NCBI RefSeq assembly: GCF_050624435.1 | Contig: NW_027459214.1 | Span: 1 to 64,000, forward strand | Source: Tenrec ecaudatus | Taxonomy: Eukaryota > Chordata > Mammalia > Afrosoricida > Tenrecidae | DNA: 64,000 nt | Reading direction: 5' to 3' | Shown: piece by piece, positions 54,343-64,000 of the stretch | Layout of the letters: every line of letters begins with the position of its first letter | Numbering within the stretch: the stretch's first letter is position 1 | Position numbers and translations under genes: made by a program | The notes under the pieces: generated by a model | The model's input: the letters and a program-made list of their open reading frames with translations, nothing else | What the model was told of the DNA's origin: nothing | Database searches by the model: none

Positions 54343-54566
54343 CTAGCCCTATAACGCCTCAAGTTTTAAATTTAGGAAATATTTTTTGGGGGTTTTATTC
54401 TTTACTTTCATAGTTATCAATATATATAACATTCAAAATATATTTTAAAAGCATAAAATTTTCAGTGTTTTTGAAATGTGACCAAATTGTCACATTTATA
54501 ATTTGGGTACCAGATACGTTTTCATTAAGAATTATGACAATTTTGTGCTTGGCGTTATAGGGCTAG
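54343..54566. mobile_element. piggyBac-like MITE with CTAG flanks
   Basis: The element at 54347-54562 (216 bp) has termini CCCTATAACGCC and GGCGTTATAGGG, a perfect 12-bp inverted repeat. It is flanked by CTAG on both sides (54343-54346 and 54563-54566). It shares the segment CTTTCATAGTTATCAATATA and its termini with the 52987 element, so both are one family. The four-base CTAG flank departs from the usual TTAA. Confidence 0.85.
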
Positions 54567-54569
54567 AGC

Positions 54570-55015
54570 AGCTTGTTTGAAAAACCAGGAGAAAGGCAAA
54601 GGGAATAGAGGGGAAAAGGGAAATTTTGGCTCTCGGGACCAGGCAGGGCTAACTCCCAGGCCTCTTCACCCAGCTCCCTAGGCAGCGCCCTTCCACATGT
54701 TTGGACTGGTGGGTGCCATCTTGGCCATGGTCACAGATCCTGTTACCTCTTGGCTACAATGGCGACTGTGTAGGATCTCTGGGAAAAGCTGAAACAGCTT
54801 TGACAAGAGTGAAGCCATTTGGGGCTGACAGAAGACATCATGAAAAGAAAATAAAGTAGCTAGGAAGTGTAAATGAACTAGCTGATATTGGGGAGGTAGG
54901 CTGTGCAGACGTCGCCCAAGGGAATGTCATGAAGGAAATAGGTGTTCAGAAGGCTTGCGAGAACGACCAGAGCAGTTTTGGTTCAACTAAGAATGGCTAA
55001 CCATAATACCCCACT
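54570..55015. other. Unassigned DNA
   Basis: It contains a CCATCTTGGCCATGG-like motif (54715-54730). No family was recognised. It precedes the plus-strand ERV copy B. Confidence 0.3.
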
Positions 55016-55019
55016 TCTC

Positions 55020-55490
55020 ACTCGCCTAGTCCTGAGGAAGTATCCAGGTACCTACTATACAAAACAGTGACATTGGAAAAATCAGTGCCTTGAAAAGCCC
55101 AGGAGAGGCGGACGAGCCACCACTAGACAGAACGGGCCTAGTCCTCGCCTAGAAAAATCGAGGCTACAGACAATAATGCTCGAAGCTGAATAAAGGTGTC
55201 CAGGCTCTGTTTCACTTGACCCCAAAGAGCCCATGCTCACTCTCCATGTAGGGAGCCAGCCAGTAAATTTCTAGGTGGACAAAGGGGTCACCTTCTTGGT
55301 TTCAGAAAAGACTACAGGTGCCTTGTCAAAAGGAAAGGCTTTCATTACAGGGGCCCCAGGGCAGACCCAAGCACACCCATTGACAACGGCCAGAATAACA
55401 GATTTACCACAAGAGACAGTTACACGCTCCTTCCTGGTAATGCCTCAATGTCCCTTTCCCCTAAATGATCGTGACTTATTATGAAAAATG
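55020..55490 (+). pseudogene. ERV nucleocapsid-protease fragment (copy B)
   Basis: It is homologous to 48600-48900, with the same order: GAGGAAG...ATCCAGGTACCTAC, a zinc-knuckle remnant near 55045, then GGGCCTAGTCCTCGCCTAGAAAAA. The protease frame (about 55230-55484) includes VDKG in place of the catalytic DTG/DSG triad, so the catalytic loop is mutated. It ends with FLVMPQCPFPLNDRDLL, the C-terminal helix region. It is more complete than copy A on the protease side and lacks capsid upstream. No activity is expected. Confidence 0.78.
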
Positions 55491-55539
55491 GCAGCCATAA
55501 TTACTTTCTCATCTGCTACAACCACCTTAACCCTTGAAC

Positions 55540-56440
55540 TTGAAAAGCCAAAAGTTTTGCTCACCGCTCCAATGTCAGAGTGATATGTGTTTTATCAAGG
55601 AGAAGAGACCTCCTCAAAGGAACTTCTTGATAAATCGCTAAAAGATATTCCTTTTGTTTGGGCAGAGAACAACCTGCCAGACCTTTCTGAACTTCAGGTG
55701 CCTGGGGTCGTACAACTTCTGTGCTCAGCTACACTGGTGTGTCAAGTTAACCCTACTCCCTGGATAGCAAAGGTGGGTATTTCTGTTCCCACTTGCAGAC
55801 TAAAGAGGACAGGCATTTGGGTCCTCTGCAAGTCCACATGGAATGCTCCCCTGCTGCCCATGCAGAAGCCGGGAACTGAGGACTTCCAACCGGTGCAGGA
55901 TCTCATAGAGGCAAATGAGAGGATAGAAACTGGCCACCCCACGTGCCAAACCCTGAGACCCTCCGGAGTACAATCCCGTCAAACTGAATTTGTTATACTG
56001 TTTTGGACTTAAAGGATGCTTTGTTCTCCATACCCGTGTCCCCTGCACATCAACCCAGTGAAGACTTAGAGGGATACAAGGAGGAACACCCCCAAACCAC
56101 CTTGCTCCAATATGCAGATGACTTCCTCCTGACCTCCGAAACCCTGGAGGAATGCCAACGGACTACCAAGGACCTGATAATAGTCCTTGGACCATTGGGG
56201 TACAGGGTATCTGCAAGAAAGGCTCAACTGTGTGTCCATAAAGCTGTATACCTAGGCTACCAACTGGAGGAGGGAAAACGGACCTTGTCCCCCAGCCGCA
56301 CTGAGGCGATCCTCAAAATCCCAGTCCCTGAGACTAAGAGGCAGTTGCAAGAGTTTCTAGGAGCTGTGGGGTACTGTCCATTGTGGAATTTGGGATTTGC
56401 AAAAACAACAAAACCCCTATATGCAAGTACTGGGGAAAGG
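55540..56440 (+). pseudogene. ERV reverse transcriptase fragment (gammaretrovirus-like, copy B)
   Basis: Frame 55587-56012 carries WNAPLLPMQKPG and a DFQPVQDLIEAN block, the fingers domain. Frame 56003-56533 carries motif A (DLKDA at the start), the catalytic YADD box (about 56111-56122) and the thumb/connection block TKRQLQEFLGAVGYC. The aspartates of motif A and YADD survive. However, the two halves are out of frame, and only about 35 residues separate motif A from YADD, where gamma-type enzymes have about 70. Part of the palm is therefore deleted. RNase H, integrase and env are absent. The 3' edge meets a minus-strand LTR at 56632. Confidence 0.82.
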
Positions 56441-56631
56441 AAAAAGAACTTAAAGACGGACACCAGCAAGAAACGGCGCAAAGACGGACACCGTGAATTC
56501 AACCCAACAATTCTCCTGAGGGTGGTGAGGTAAAAGGATCCCAGAGGGGCCCCCAATCCGTGAGACCAACATGGGAGGGCCCACTCCTGGGGCCGGCTTG
56601 CCTCATAGCTCCGAATCACACAGCACCGCTT

Positions 56632-56968
56632 CTTTTCGACCTCTCCGGGGACAGGTGTGCCTCGGTCCTCGGCTCCACTCGAGAAACAGCTCACGCTGAG
56701 GCCTGGTTTGGGATCCCCGTGAGTTTTATGAGCGGTTAGGGAGGCGTGGTCGATGACGTGGGTCGACCCCATTGGCTGAATTGTTGAATTGAATTCACCT
56801 GGCCTAGGTGAGCCAATGCAGGTACAGCCCCACCCAGGTATAGCTCCCCCTCCTGGCTGGAAACCTGAACTTCTGAGCATGCAGTGAGCCACTGCTTCAT
56901 GAGCCTGTAGCTCGGACCTCTGAGCATGTGTAATAGGCCTGCCAGTCCCTATGCTAGCTCCCTAACAG
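56632..56968 (-). mobile_element. ERV LTR, probably a 3' LTR (copy 4 of 6)
   Basis: The minus-strand start is TGTTAGGGAGCTAGC at 56968. The ATAAAACTCAC box is near 56725 and the decayed U5 block near 56690. The U3 keeps CATGCTCAGAGGTCC. Sequence just beyond 56968 resembles that beyond the 52132 LTR, supporting a retained internal 3' end. It is oriented against the neighbouring plus-strand pol. Confidence 0.75.
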
Positions 56969-57169
56969 GTTTTCCAGCCAAAGGTCTGCCTTCTGGAGCT
57001 GTTCTACAGAAAGCACTTAGTTCCTGACCCCTACGCATTCGGGGTAATGGATGCCCTCGTTTCCGTGCTTGCTTCTATGTCATTCTGGAATGGTCCTTGT
57101 TTCACAGGTCGGCGAGGTCAGGAATTCTGGGCTGGTTGGCTACCAAGCACAAAATAAATAGCCAACAGA

Positions 57170-58340
57170 CTGAAATCTCAACCCCTATATTGGTTTATTA
57201 TCGACCACACAAACTTGTCTTCTGGAACTTCCCTCCTAAATTTCTGAACCCTTGAACTCCTTGACACATGTACTTGGAAAGCAAGGATTCCAAACTCTGA
57301 TAACCATATCTGACTGCTCCCCCAGTCCCTCTGCACTGTCAACCAGCAAAGTCGGGCCTCTCCATTTCTCAGAAGCTGCAGATTGTTATGTGACATCACC
57401 CTGTGTTTAAATGTTAGTGATTATGCCATTTAAAAAACAAATGTGTGAGCCAACTGGGGGTAAACAAGACTCGTTTCAAACACCAGCTCTGTCTCCTCTA
57501 AGGGCCCGTGTACAACTGCGACAACACAACAGTGGGTCCTGCTGGGTCTCCATTAGCATCTGGGAGGAAGGTTATTTATTACAGGGAATCCTACCTTTGT
57601 CCCTTGGTGTTAATTGCAGACTCACTGGGTGACGGATTGTATCTGACACGTACCACGTTTGCCGCAGCAAACACCAACACTTTGTCAAACTCCGTTTGGT
57701 ATTGCTCCATCCCTCCATTATTCTCCCTAATGACAAAAATAATTAACACATTCATATAAAAGCACAGGATGAGGAAAGCTTTAATTTATGCATCTAGTTC
57801 AGGGTCATCCCTCTTATCAATATATGACAATCTAATGACGCTTAATTAAAAAGTAGCAGTGAAGCAATTTAGGAAACTGAGGGATTGTCACGAGTCCTGG
57901 TTGTGACAGCATGTTTTGTGCACCATGGAAGATAACAGATTTGTCTTCTGTGGTATCTCATATCCATCATCCCCAAACTACCTGCCCTTAGGGGTAGAGA
58001 GAGCGAGCTTGTCTTTGAAAAAAGTGCCTGGGTTTGGTAGCCGCTCACAGGATGGCAGGTGTAATGTATTATGAGAACTTAACAAGGCTCTGAGAAGACA
58101 GCTATTGGAAGGTCTGGCTGGAGGGCAAGGTCATGGCCCTGAAGGATTCAGGATCCAGAAGTCAAGTCAGAACTGGATGCCAGAGACTTTCTCAATCCAG
58201 CCCTCTTTGCCCCTCCCCAAGGCCAATACATTTCTAAGGGTTATGGATTCTACTTCAGAATCTTTCTCAAACCCAAGGCCCTCTTCACCATTATTGTCTA
58301 GACCTGGTCACCCCTTGCCTTATAAATAAAAATATAGGTT
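57170..58340. other. Repeat-free block
   Basis: No repeat family was recognised over about 1.1 kb, including an AT-rich segment at 57770-57880. No exon-like frame was seen. It could hold conserved non-coding sequence, or it may be undetected ERV interior. Confidence 0.35.
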
Positions 58341-58357
58341 TATTGTAAGTCTGGGTC

Positions 58358-58845
58358 TGTTAGGTTTCTCGGGTGGGAAATGTCTCGGGCCTTGGCTACA
58401 CACTGGAAAGAAATTCACACCAAAGTCTGGTTGGTAATCCGAGTGGGTTTATGTACATGAGAGAAGAAGGTTCCGGCGTTACACTAAACTGAACACGGGC
58501 ACCCTCATGACACTGCACACTCAGCCCTGCTGAGTGGAAGGCAGAGAAGCAGCTGAAGGGAAGGGGCGGTGGTCTCCAGATTCCAGCCTTTTAAGGGCTT
58601 TCAGCTGGGAGGCGTCAAGTAAGCTCTCCTGGCTAGGGCTTAGCCCGCATTGGCTTCCAACCTCCTGTAGGGGGCCCCCTAAGCATGGAGAGGAACAACC
58701 CCTTGTCTTGCTACCTAACCGGTCTACATTCCTGCATGGCTGCATTGAGATGGAACTAGCCCCTTTAGACAGCCTGAGGGGTTCACCAGGAGACATGGGC
58801 CCCAGTGTTCCCTGTGACCACCTTAAACCTTAAACTACTGTTGGA
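58358..58845 (-). mobile_element. ERV LTR, divergent subfamily (copy 5 of 6)
   Basis: It shares U5/R features with the others (minus strand GGTGTGAATTTCTTTCC near 58415, CATAAACCCACTCGG near 58448, and a TTAAAAGGCTGG promoter-like box near 58590). Its U3 (58600-58845) is different and longer. The upstream edge is approximate. Confidence 0.65.
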
Positions 58846-58869
58846 GTTTATATTACCTGCGTGGGTCTG

Positions 58870-60960
58870 TGGGCATGGGACGTTTCCATGCCAGAGACCT
58901 GAAGTTACACAAATAGGCATCCAGAACAGAACTCATACAGGCTCTAATAAGATGCTCAGATGCTTCTCGCTAGGATGAGAATTTAACGAATTGTGCGTGA
59001 GCAGTTCAGATCTTGTAAGGGAGAACAGGTCAGTAGGGTATCCAGAGAAGAGAGCAAAGGTCAGGGGAAAGGGAGGGGGCCCACAGACATCTGTGCTCTG
59101 TGTTTGGCCACAAGACAAGAAACCGGGTCTCCTTGCAAAAGAAAGCAGAACAGCAAGTCCCTCAGAACTACGACATTTTTAAACATGACCTATACAACAC
59201 TCGGCTCTGGGAGGCGCCTTGGAAAACCATAAACGCCCTAAAAGAGGGGCAAGGAGGAAGCCCAAGTCTTTGATTTTCCCTGCTGTGCTTTCAGTGTTGA
59301 AATGTCTGTGCACGGAGCCTTTGAAATTTCAGAATCAGAGAGTGGATTCACAAGCCAAGCTCCTGCTTTATTCTTCAATGCATTTTGGCCCAGCTTCTCC
59401 TTGGTGAGACATGTAACAGAAATTCTGGACTTAGGAGCCACTTGGTCCTTGGACACTAGGAGATTTCAGTGGAATCTGAAACAGGGCTCTAACCACCAGC
59501 TGGACTGGCCTAGGAAGCCCAAGTATTCAGTCTCCCAAACACCAACCTCCCGTTGCTCTTCATCTGCCTGCACCTTGTTCAGCTTTAGTTGTCCGTGGAA
59601 GCGTTTGGCACCCATCTGATGCTTCGGAACCCAGAAAGGAGGAAAGGTAAAACTGGGATTCAAATGAAACAGACTTAAGCAGGACCATAGCCAAGATGTG
59701 CCCAGGGCTCCTCGCAGCATTTGTCACCTCCATTTCCCTCTTCGGACTCAGACGTGGCAAGGTTCAGAAACAAGCTTTACCAGAAAGAACAGCTGTGAAC
59801 CCAGCCTGCTTCCAAGTGAGAAAAAGCCCTTTACACATGAGTTCCTGAGGTCAGCCCAGCCCTGTGCGTCCCCACCCCTCCCAGAGTCCCTGGCTCTCTG
59901 GCGAAGCATTAAAGCAAGTGGAAGCAGAGATTTGCTCAGAATAAAAAAATCGTTTTTCACAATAGCACGGCACGTTCTGGATGGCAATCACGGCTGCACA
60001 AACCATATCCGTCCTCCAGCCATAATGTTGGCGCCTCAGTGACCACGCACATACATTGTGTGGTGAGACTCAGAGCCTATTCCATTTGTGGTCAATTGTT
60101 TCCTCCCTCTCCATACTTTGCACTTAGGAGACATGCTCTCTGGAGGTGGTTGAGGCTTGTCTTGTCACCAATAATCATCTCCTACACCTTCCTTTACAGT
60201 CACTAATTTGATGTGTTCACTCAAAGAAATGCCAATAATATGAGGTTTCAGAGGAGAGCTCCTAGAGCTCCCCCAGACAACAAGGAGGCCGAGTGTCACC
60301 GTCATTATCCTGAGCTGGGAGGGGGCACTAGTGTTCTGGAAGCTGGGGATCCGTCACTGCCTGCCCACCGCACAGACAGAGCAGGTGCTGGTTATAATTG
60401 TCTAGACGTCCTGCCATGCTGAGTTGAAAGTCAAACCCGTAAACGCTGCCCGACTACAATAACACTGGAGTACTCAGACATTTCTGCATCATTGCTGGGT
60501 GAAAATATACTGAGTGGAGTTGGATGAGATGGCAGCAAGTGCCTAAGGAGGGGATGCTGTGGGAATACCAACAAGATGACTGTCAGTCGCCGTTTCCTCC
60601 TCTCGTCTGCTTTTCCCCCCCTTTCTTTCAGGACCAAAAGACATGACAAATATGTAAGGAAACAAATTTGTTCATTTTTAGAGGAGTCTCCCACCCCACC
60701 CCACCCCCATCCAACTCTGGCCTCCTTTGAGCAAGCCAGTAGAACTTTTTTTTTTTTTAAACCTGGCTTCTACTATGGCAATTTCCGGAGTTGCTATGTG
60801 GCTGTGTTTAAAAGTCGCCTTTGGGATCCAGAGCACAATCCTTGTCACAAAGGCATTCTCCCAGTCCCAAATAGCAATGCGACCTCCTTTCAGAAGGTTG
60901 TTCTTGTTTCTGTAGACCCATAAAGGAGTTCAAGCTGTTGAACTTGACCGTGGTTGTCGA
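58870..60960. other. Mostly unique DNA
   Basis: No gene or clear repeat was recognised over about 2 kb. Open frames of up to 115 codons (59698-60042, 60576-60923) lack domain features. A 13-T run lies at about 60747-60759. Confidence 0.4.
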
Positions 60961-60969
60961 GTCAGCCTC

Positions 60970-61261
60970 TCATGGGCACCTCATGGGAAGCGGAGCAAAC
61001 TATGCCAGTCTGTGCTATCACCAGGTCTGGGAGGGGAAGCCAACCGTGGCGGGCCAGAGGTCGATGTGTGGATGGAGATGATCAGGTCTTTCGTCCTTAT
61101 TCTATTTCAGTCTGGAAACATCACATTTGTGAGTGGTGATACTGAGAGGGTTGTGGGAGTGTGGATTGGAAAGAGGGAACTGATTACAAGTATCTACATG
61201 TGACCTCCTCCCTGGGGGACGGACAACAGAAAAGTGGGTGAAGGGAGACATCGGAGCGGTC
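60970..61261 (+). mobile_element. L1 3' UTR fragment with internal deletion
   Basis: GGAAGCGGAGCAAACTATGCC with TGTGCTATCACCAGG matches the 5' part of the 20915 copy. TTGGAAAGAGGGAACTGATTAC and CATGTGACCTCCTCCCTGGG match its middle. The intervening 300 bp and the tail are missing. It joins an LTR piece at 61262. Confidence 0.65.
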
Positions 61262-61466
61262 AAGAACCTGCCTTTTCAATTCCTCCATAGGGAGGCATGG
61301 TTGACGGTCATGGTCAACCCCAATGGCTGGATTGAATTCACCTGGCCCAGATGGGCCAATCCAGGTGTAATGCCCACCTAGGTGTACCACCCCTTCCTGG
61401 CCGGAAGTTTGAACCTGAGCATATGTAATGGATGACCCAGTCCCTATGCTAAACCACCTAATAGTA
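61262..61466 (-). mobile_element. ERV LTR, U3 part only (copy 6 of 6)
   Basis: The minus strand shows the U3 from TAGGTGGTTTAGCATAGGGAC down to a promoter-like ATTGAAAAGGCAGGTTC box at 61265-61280. The R-U5 half is absent, cut off exactly at the L1 junction. Confidence 0.7.
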
Positions 61467-61685
61467 TTTGCAAGATGCCAAGCACCGTTCTAAGCTTTTT
61501 GTGTATAATAATTCAATTATTCCACTAAACAAGCCTATGTGTGGACTCTAGTTGGCCTCCTTTTAGAGATGAAAAGTCAGTGGCACAGGATGATAAAGTC
61601 ATGAGCCTAGGACCACACAGTGAGGAAGTGGGAAGGAGAGATTTGGACCCAGGCTGCAGAGCCCATGCCTTGGGTGCCTACAGCT
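61467..61685 (-). mobile_element. MIR SINE
   Basis: Almost complete reversed MIR: GATGCCAAGCACCGTTCTAAGC, AATAATTCAATTATTCC, TTTAGAGATGAAAAGTCAG, AGGACCACACAGTGAGGAAG, and GATTTGGACCCAGGCTGCAG. Confidence 0.85.
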
Positions 61686-61954
61686 GCCATGTAGGACACA
61701 GAAAAGCATGGAGCAGACTCGGCGTAAGACATTAGGGAGTTGGGAGGAATGTAGCATGAATGTATGTGCTATGACTTCATGAGAGTAGCTACTACTCAGA
61801 TCCAGAAGAGAATACAAGCCTTTTGCAAAAAATATGTTTGCCAAGAGAGGGTGGAAAACTGTATCTTGTGCGAAATCCCCCCAACCTGCACATGTGCATA
61901 GCTATTTCAGGAGGTTCCAAACAATGTGTGCTGTGCAGCAAACCAAACTGAGCT

Positions 61955-62085
61955 CAGGGGGAGCTGGTCTGTGGGTTATGTTAGCCAGAAAGTGAGCAGT
62001 TTGAACTCACCAGCCACCACTCCAAGGGAGAAAGAGGAGGCTTTCTGCTCCCATGGACTTAGAGCATTCGAAGTGGCAGGGAGCA
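61955..62085 (+). mobile_element. AfroSINE 5' two-thirds
   Basis: GGGAGCTGGTCTGTGGGTTATG, AGCAGTTTGAACTCACCAGCC and GGGAGAAAGAGGAGGC, then CTTTCTGCTCCCATGG. Confidence 0.7.
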
Positions 62086-62242
62086 TTTCCATGCGTCCTA
62101 TGATTAGGATCTCAGAGGGTGAGGGTGGAGTTGGTTGAGACCTGTCTTCAGGGCATTTCCCAGAAGGGCTTCCTGCAGTGGCTCTGCCTTCAGGAATGTC
62201 TGATGACCTTGAGGGCAGCAAAGTCCTAAACACACTCAGGGG

Positions 62243-62426
62243 CAGTGGTTCTCAACCTTCCTAATACAGGTCCTCTTGTTGTGGTGATGCCCCCCTCCCC
62301 CAACCATTAAATAATTTTCTTGCTACTTCATCACTGTAATTTTGCTACAGTTATGAATTGGGTGAACCCTGTGAAAGGGTCATATGACTCCCAAAGGGGT
62401 CGCAACCCACAGGTTGAGAACCACTG
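62243..62426 (-). mobile_element. SPIN-type non-autonomous hAT transposon
   Basis: It starts CAGTGGTTCTCAACCTTCC and ends GGTTGAGAACCACTG. Internally it is the reverse of the 32054 copy (CTACAGTTATGAATTGGG, CCTGTGAAAGGGTC, GGGGTCGCAACCC). It is 184 bp. The flanking octamers CTCAGGGG and CACTAAGG agree at only 4 of 8 positions, so its duplication has decayed or the site is rearranged. Confidence 0.88.
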
Positions 62427-62439
62427 CACTAAGGGTTCC

Positions 62440-63415
62440 CCTCCCAGGCAGCCCTACCAGTGTCTGGTGTGCATAGTTCTGTGAGGTGAGAGAAATGGAC
62501 TTAGTGTCTGCTTCTGGTGACAGTTGATGCAGGTGGGCTTTCTCCCTATGTCAAATCCCTCTCAAGCCATTTGTCACCACAACAGAGGGAGCCATGCACA
62601 AAAAAGCAAGAAGTGGATGCAGCACAGCAGGACAGCAAGCAGAACAATGATTGAATAAGCACAATTCACTTCAATCATGAATCGGGTGCCCTTGAGATGT
62701 GAGGAAGACCCCAGTCTAGTGACATTAGATCAGGTTTAGGGATTGAGTGAAGGGACCCCTCTTGGCTCCCCTCAGCCCCTATTTTGCTTTCCCATTGACC
62801 CTGACCCTTGCATCGTGATTGGTCCTTATTCCAGCATGATGGTTGGTTTCATAACCACCGCATATGGGAATGTGTTAGTCGATAGGTTATACAGGCACAG
62901 TCTCTGGAATGGGTAAGTGAGGAGGCGATTTGGGCTCGCTCATGCAGACCTCTAGTTGTCCTTGACATGACTGGTAGAATGGATCATGTGAAGTGATTTG
63001 AGATTGGCGTTGAGATCTGATAGGTCATGCAGACTTCTAGCTGATCCTGGCAGTACCCTATTTTAAGGAAACAGAATGTTTGGCGTTTAAGTCGTATTTG
63101 AGCTTAAATTTTGAGCAATAGGCTGTGGCTCACAGTTAGAGTCTATGTGGAGACCCTACATCCATTTTGAGGGGCCACAGATTCAGCCACCATTGAGTTC
63201 TTTCCTACTGCTGACTGGCAGTGGAAAGTTTGTCCCTCAGGCAGTGTGCTTGCGTCCACTCCCCGGGCCAGACTCAACGATATATGGTAGTGTGCACATC
63301 CCAATGAAGGTCCCGCTCATGCTCTCACAGGCATTCCTGAAACTCCATGAATTGATCTGTCTTCAGTCACAATTTTGTGACAAAGTTGATTGTTTTCTAT
63401 GTCTTATTTAAGTTT
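62440..63415. other. Apparently unique DNA
   Basis: No gene or recognised family. The phrases GGTCATGCAGACTTCTAGCTG (63022) and CTCATGCAGACCTCTAGTTG (62938) form a short imperfect local duplication. Confidence 0.35.
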
Positions 63416-63417
63416 TC

Positions 63418-63600
63418 AGGAGCCCAGGTGGTAATGCTGGATAGTGTTGGACTATTAAGAGCAAGGTCGCTGGATCAAAGCCACTAGTCATTCCCCAGGA
63501 GAAAGATGAGGTTATTGCTTCCTGTAAAGGTAGCAACTTCAGGATCCCTACACAGAGTCACTATGAGTCAGAGTCAGCAGGACAGAATGGGTGTCATTTT
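63418..63600 (+). mobile_element. AfroSINE
   Basis: AGGAGCCCAGGTGGTAATGC, AAGAGCAAGGTCGCTGG, CAGGAGAAAGATGAGG, and AGTCACTATGAGTCAGAG. Confidence 0.8.
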
Positions 63601-64000
63601 ATTTAAGTCACTATGGCTGTGGGTCCTTCCGACACCATTGTGGCCTCATGCGGATGCTGTCCTTCATCCAGAACAGCAGTTTGTGCCTTTTTCTTGTGTA
63701 AAACTTAGCAAAGGAGTTCCTAATAAAATATAGTTGAATTGGGAGTCATTTTCCCCTAAAAACAAAGTAAATACATAAATAGAAACGAGACTATGGTGCT
63801 AATAACCAGTTGGAGAGTTGAGAGAGCTGAACTCTCAATCCTGATAGAAACCCATTGTGACTGAGCACCTGCTCAAGGTCATCCACAGCCTATGAGGTTG
63901 AGCCTATGTGTTGGGGAGTACTTGTGTACATAAAGTTAACAATTTATCTTTCTAAAGATTCTGTCTAAAACTTACTTTAAATAATAAGTTTTCCCCTGGG

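Noticed and set aside
56003-56533. Reverse transcriptase with YADD as a possibly active retroviral gene
   Set aside because: Palm residues are deleted, the N-terminal half is out of frame, and protease, RNase H, integrase and env are broken or missing.
52132-56968. One complete provirus between the LTRs at 52132 and 56632
   Set aside because: Both LTRs look like 3' LTRs on the minus strand, the pol at 55540 is on the plus strand, and the internal pieces belong to at least two families.

Overview
This is vertebrate nuclear DNA from an afrotherian mammal, most likely a tenrec such as Echinops telfairi. It is packed with a tRNA-derived SINE of AfroSINE type, an RTE/BovB-type LINE close to the elephant RTE1 family, and L1 elements whose 3' UTR carries a G-rich polypurine tract and ends in ATGAGCCCCTAATAAA or an older variant. 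It also holds two SPIN-type hAT transposons, which are known from tenrec but are not expected in elephant. The species call is inference from repeat content. No host protein-coding exon, tRNA, rRNA, snRNA, CRISPR array or prokaryotic gene could be recognised. The window reads as intergenic or intronic DNA, and essentially every long open frame lies inside a transposable element or is a chance frame.

Layout. 1-3.7 kb: a nearly complete but decayed RTE LINE with a SINE inserted in its reverse transcriptase and an inverted duplication in its endonuclease. 3.7-4.65 kb: SINE, L1 tail and MIR. 5.2-5.5 kb: a polypyrimidine block. 7.6-10.3 kb: an L1 3' UTR interrupted by two later insertions. 10.8-17.3 kb: SINEs, including one split by an L1, plus RTE pieces. 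18.4-23 kb: an L1M fragment and an ancient repeat carrying a young L1 with a perfect 16-bp target duplication, followed by an inverse-strand L1 with a doubled 3' end. 24-42 kb: SINEs, RTE fragments, a mariner-like palindrome, a SPIN element and the first of a series of LTRs. 44-61.5 kb: a retroviral district with six related minus-strand LTRs, a minus-strand ERV remnant (gag matrix-like and reverse transcriptase pieces) and two plus-strand gammaretrovirus-like remnants (gag-nucleocapsid-protease at 47.9-48.9 kb; nucleocapsid-protease-reverse transcriptase at 55.0-56.5 kb). This district is peppered with DNA transposons: one hAT with a perfect 8-bp duplication and two piggyBac-like miniature elements. 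A two-block interstitial telomeric repeat lies at 47.3 kb. 61-64 kb: MIR, a second SPIN copy and SINEs.

No genes act together as a pathway here. What can be read is a sequence of insertions: MIR and old L1 first, then RTE, AfroSINE and ERVs, then younger L1 copies and cut-and-paste transposons. All retroviral and LINE frames seen are broken or truncated. Family names rest on pattern recognition, without a database search. Boundaries of SINE and RTE fragments are approximate (about 10-20 bp), while those supported by target-site duplications are exact.
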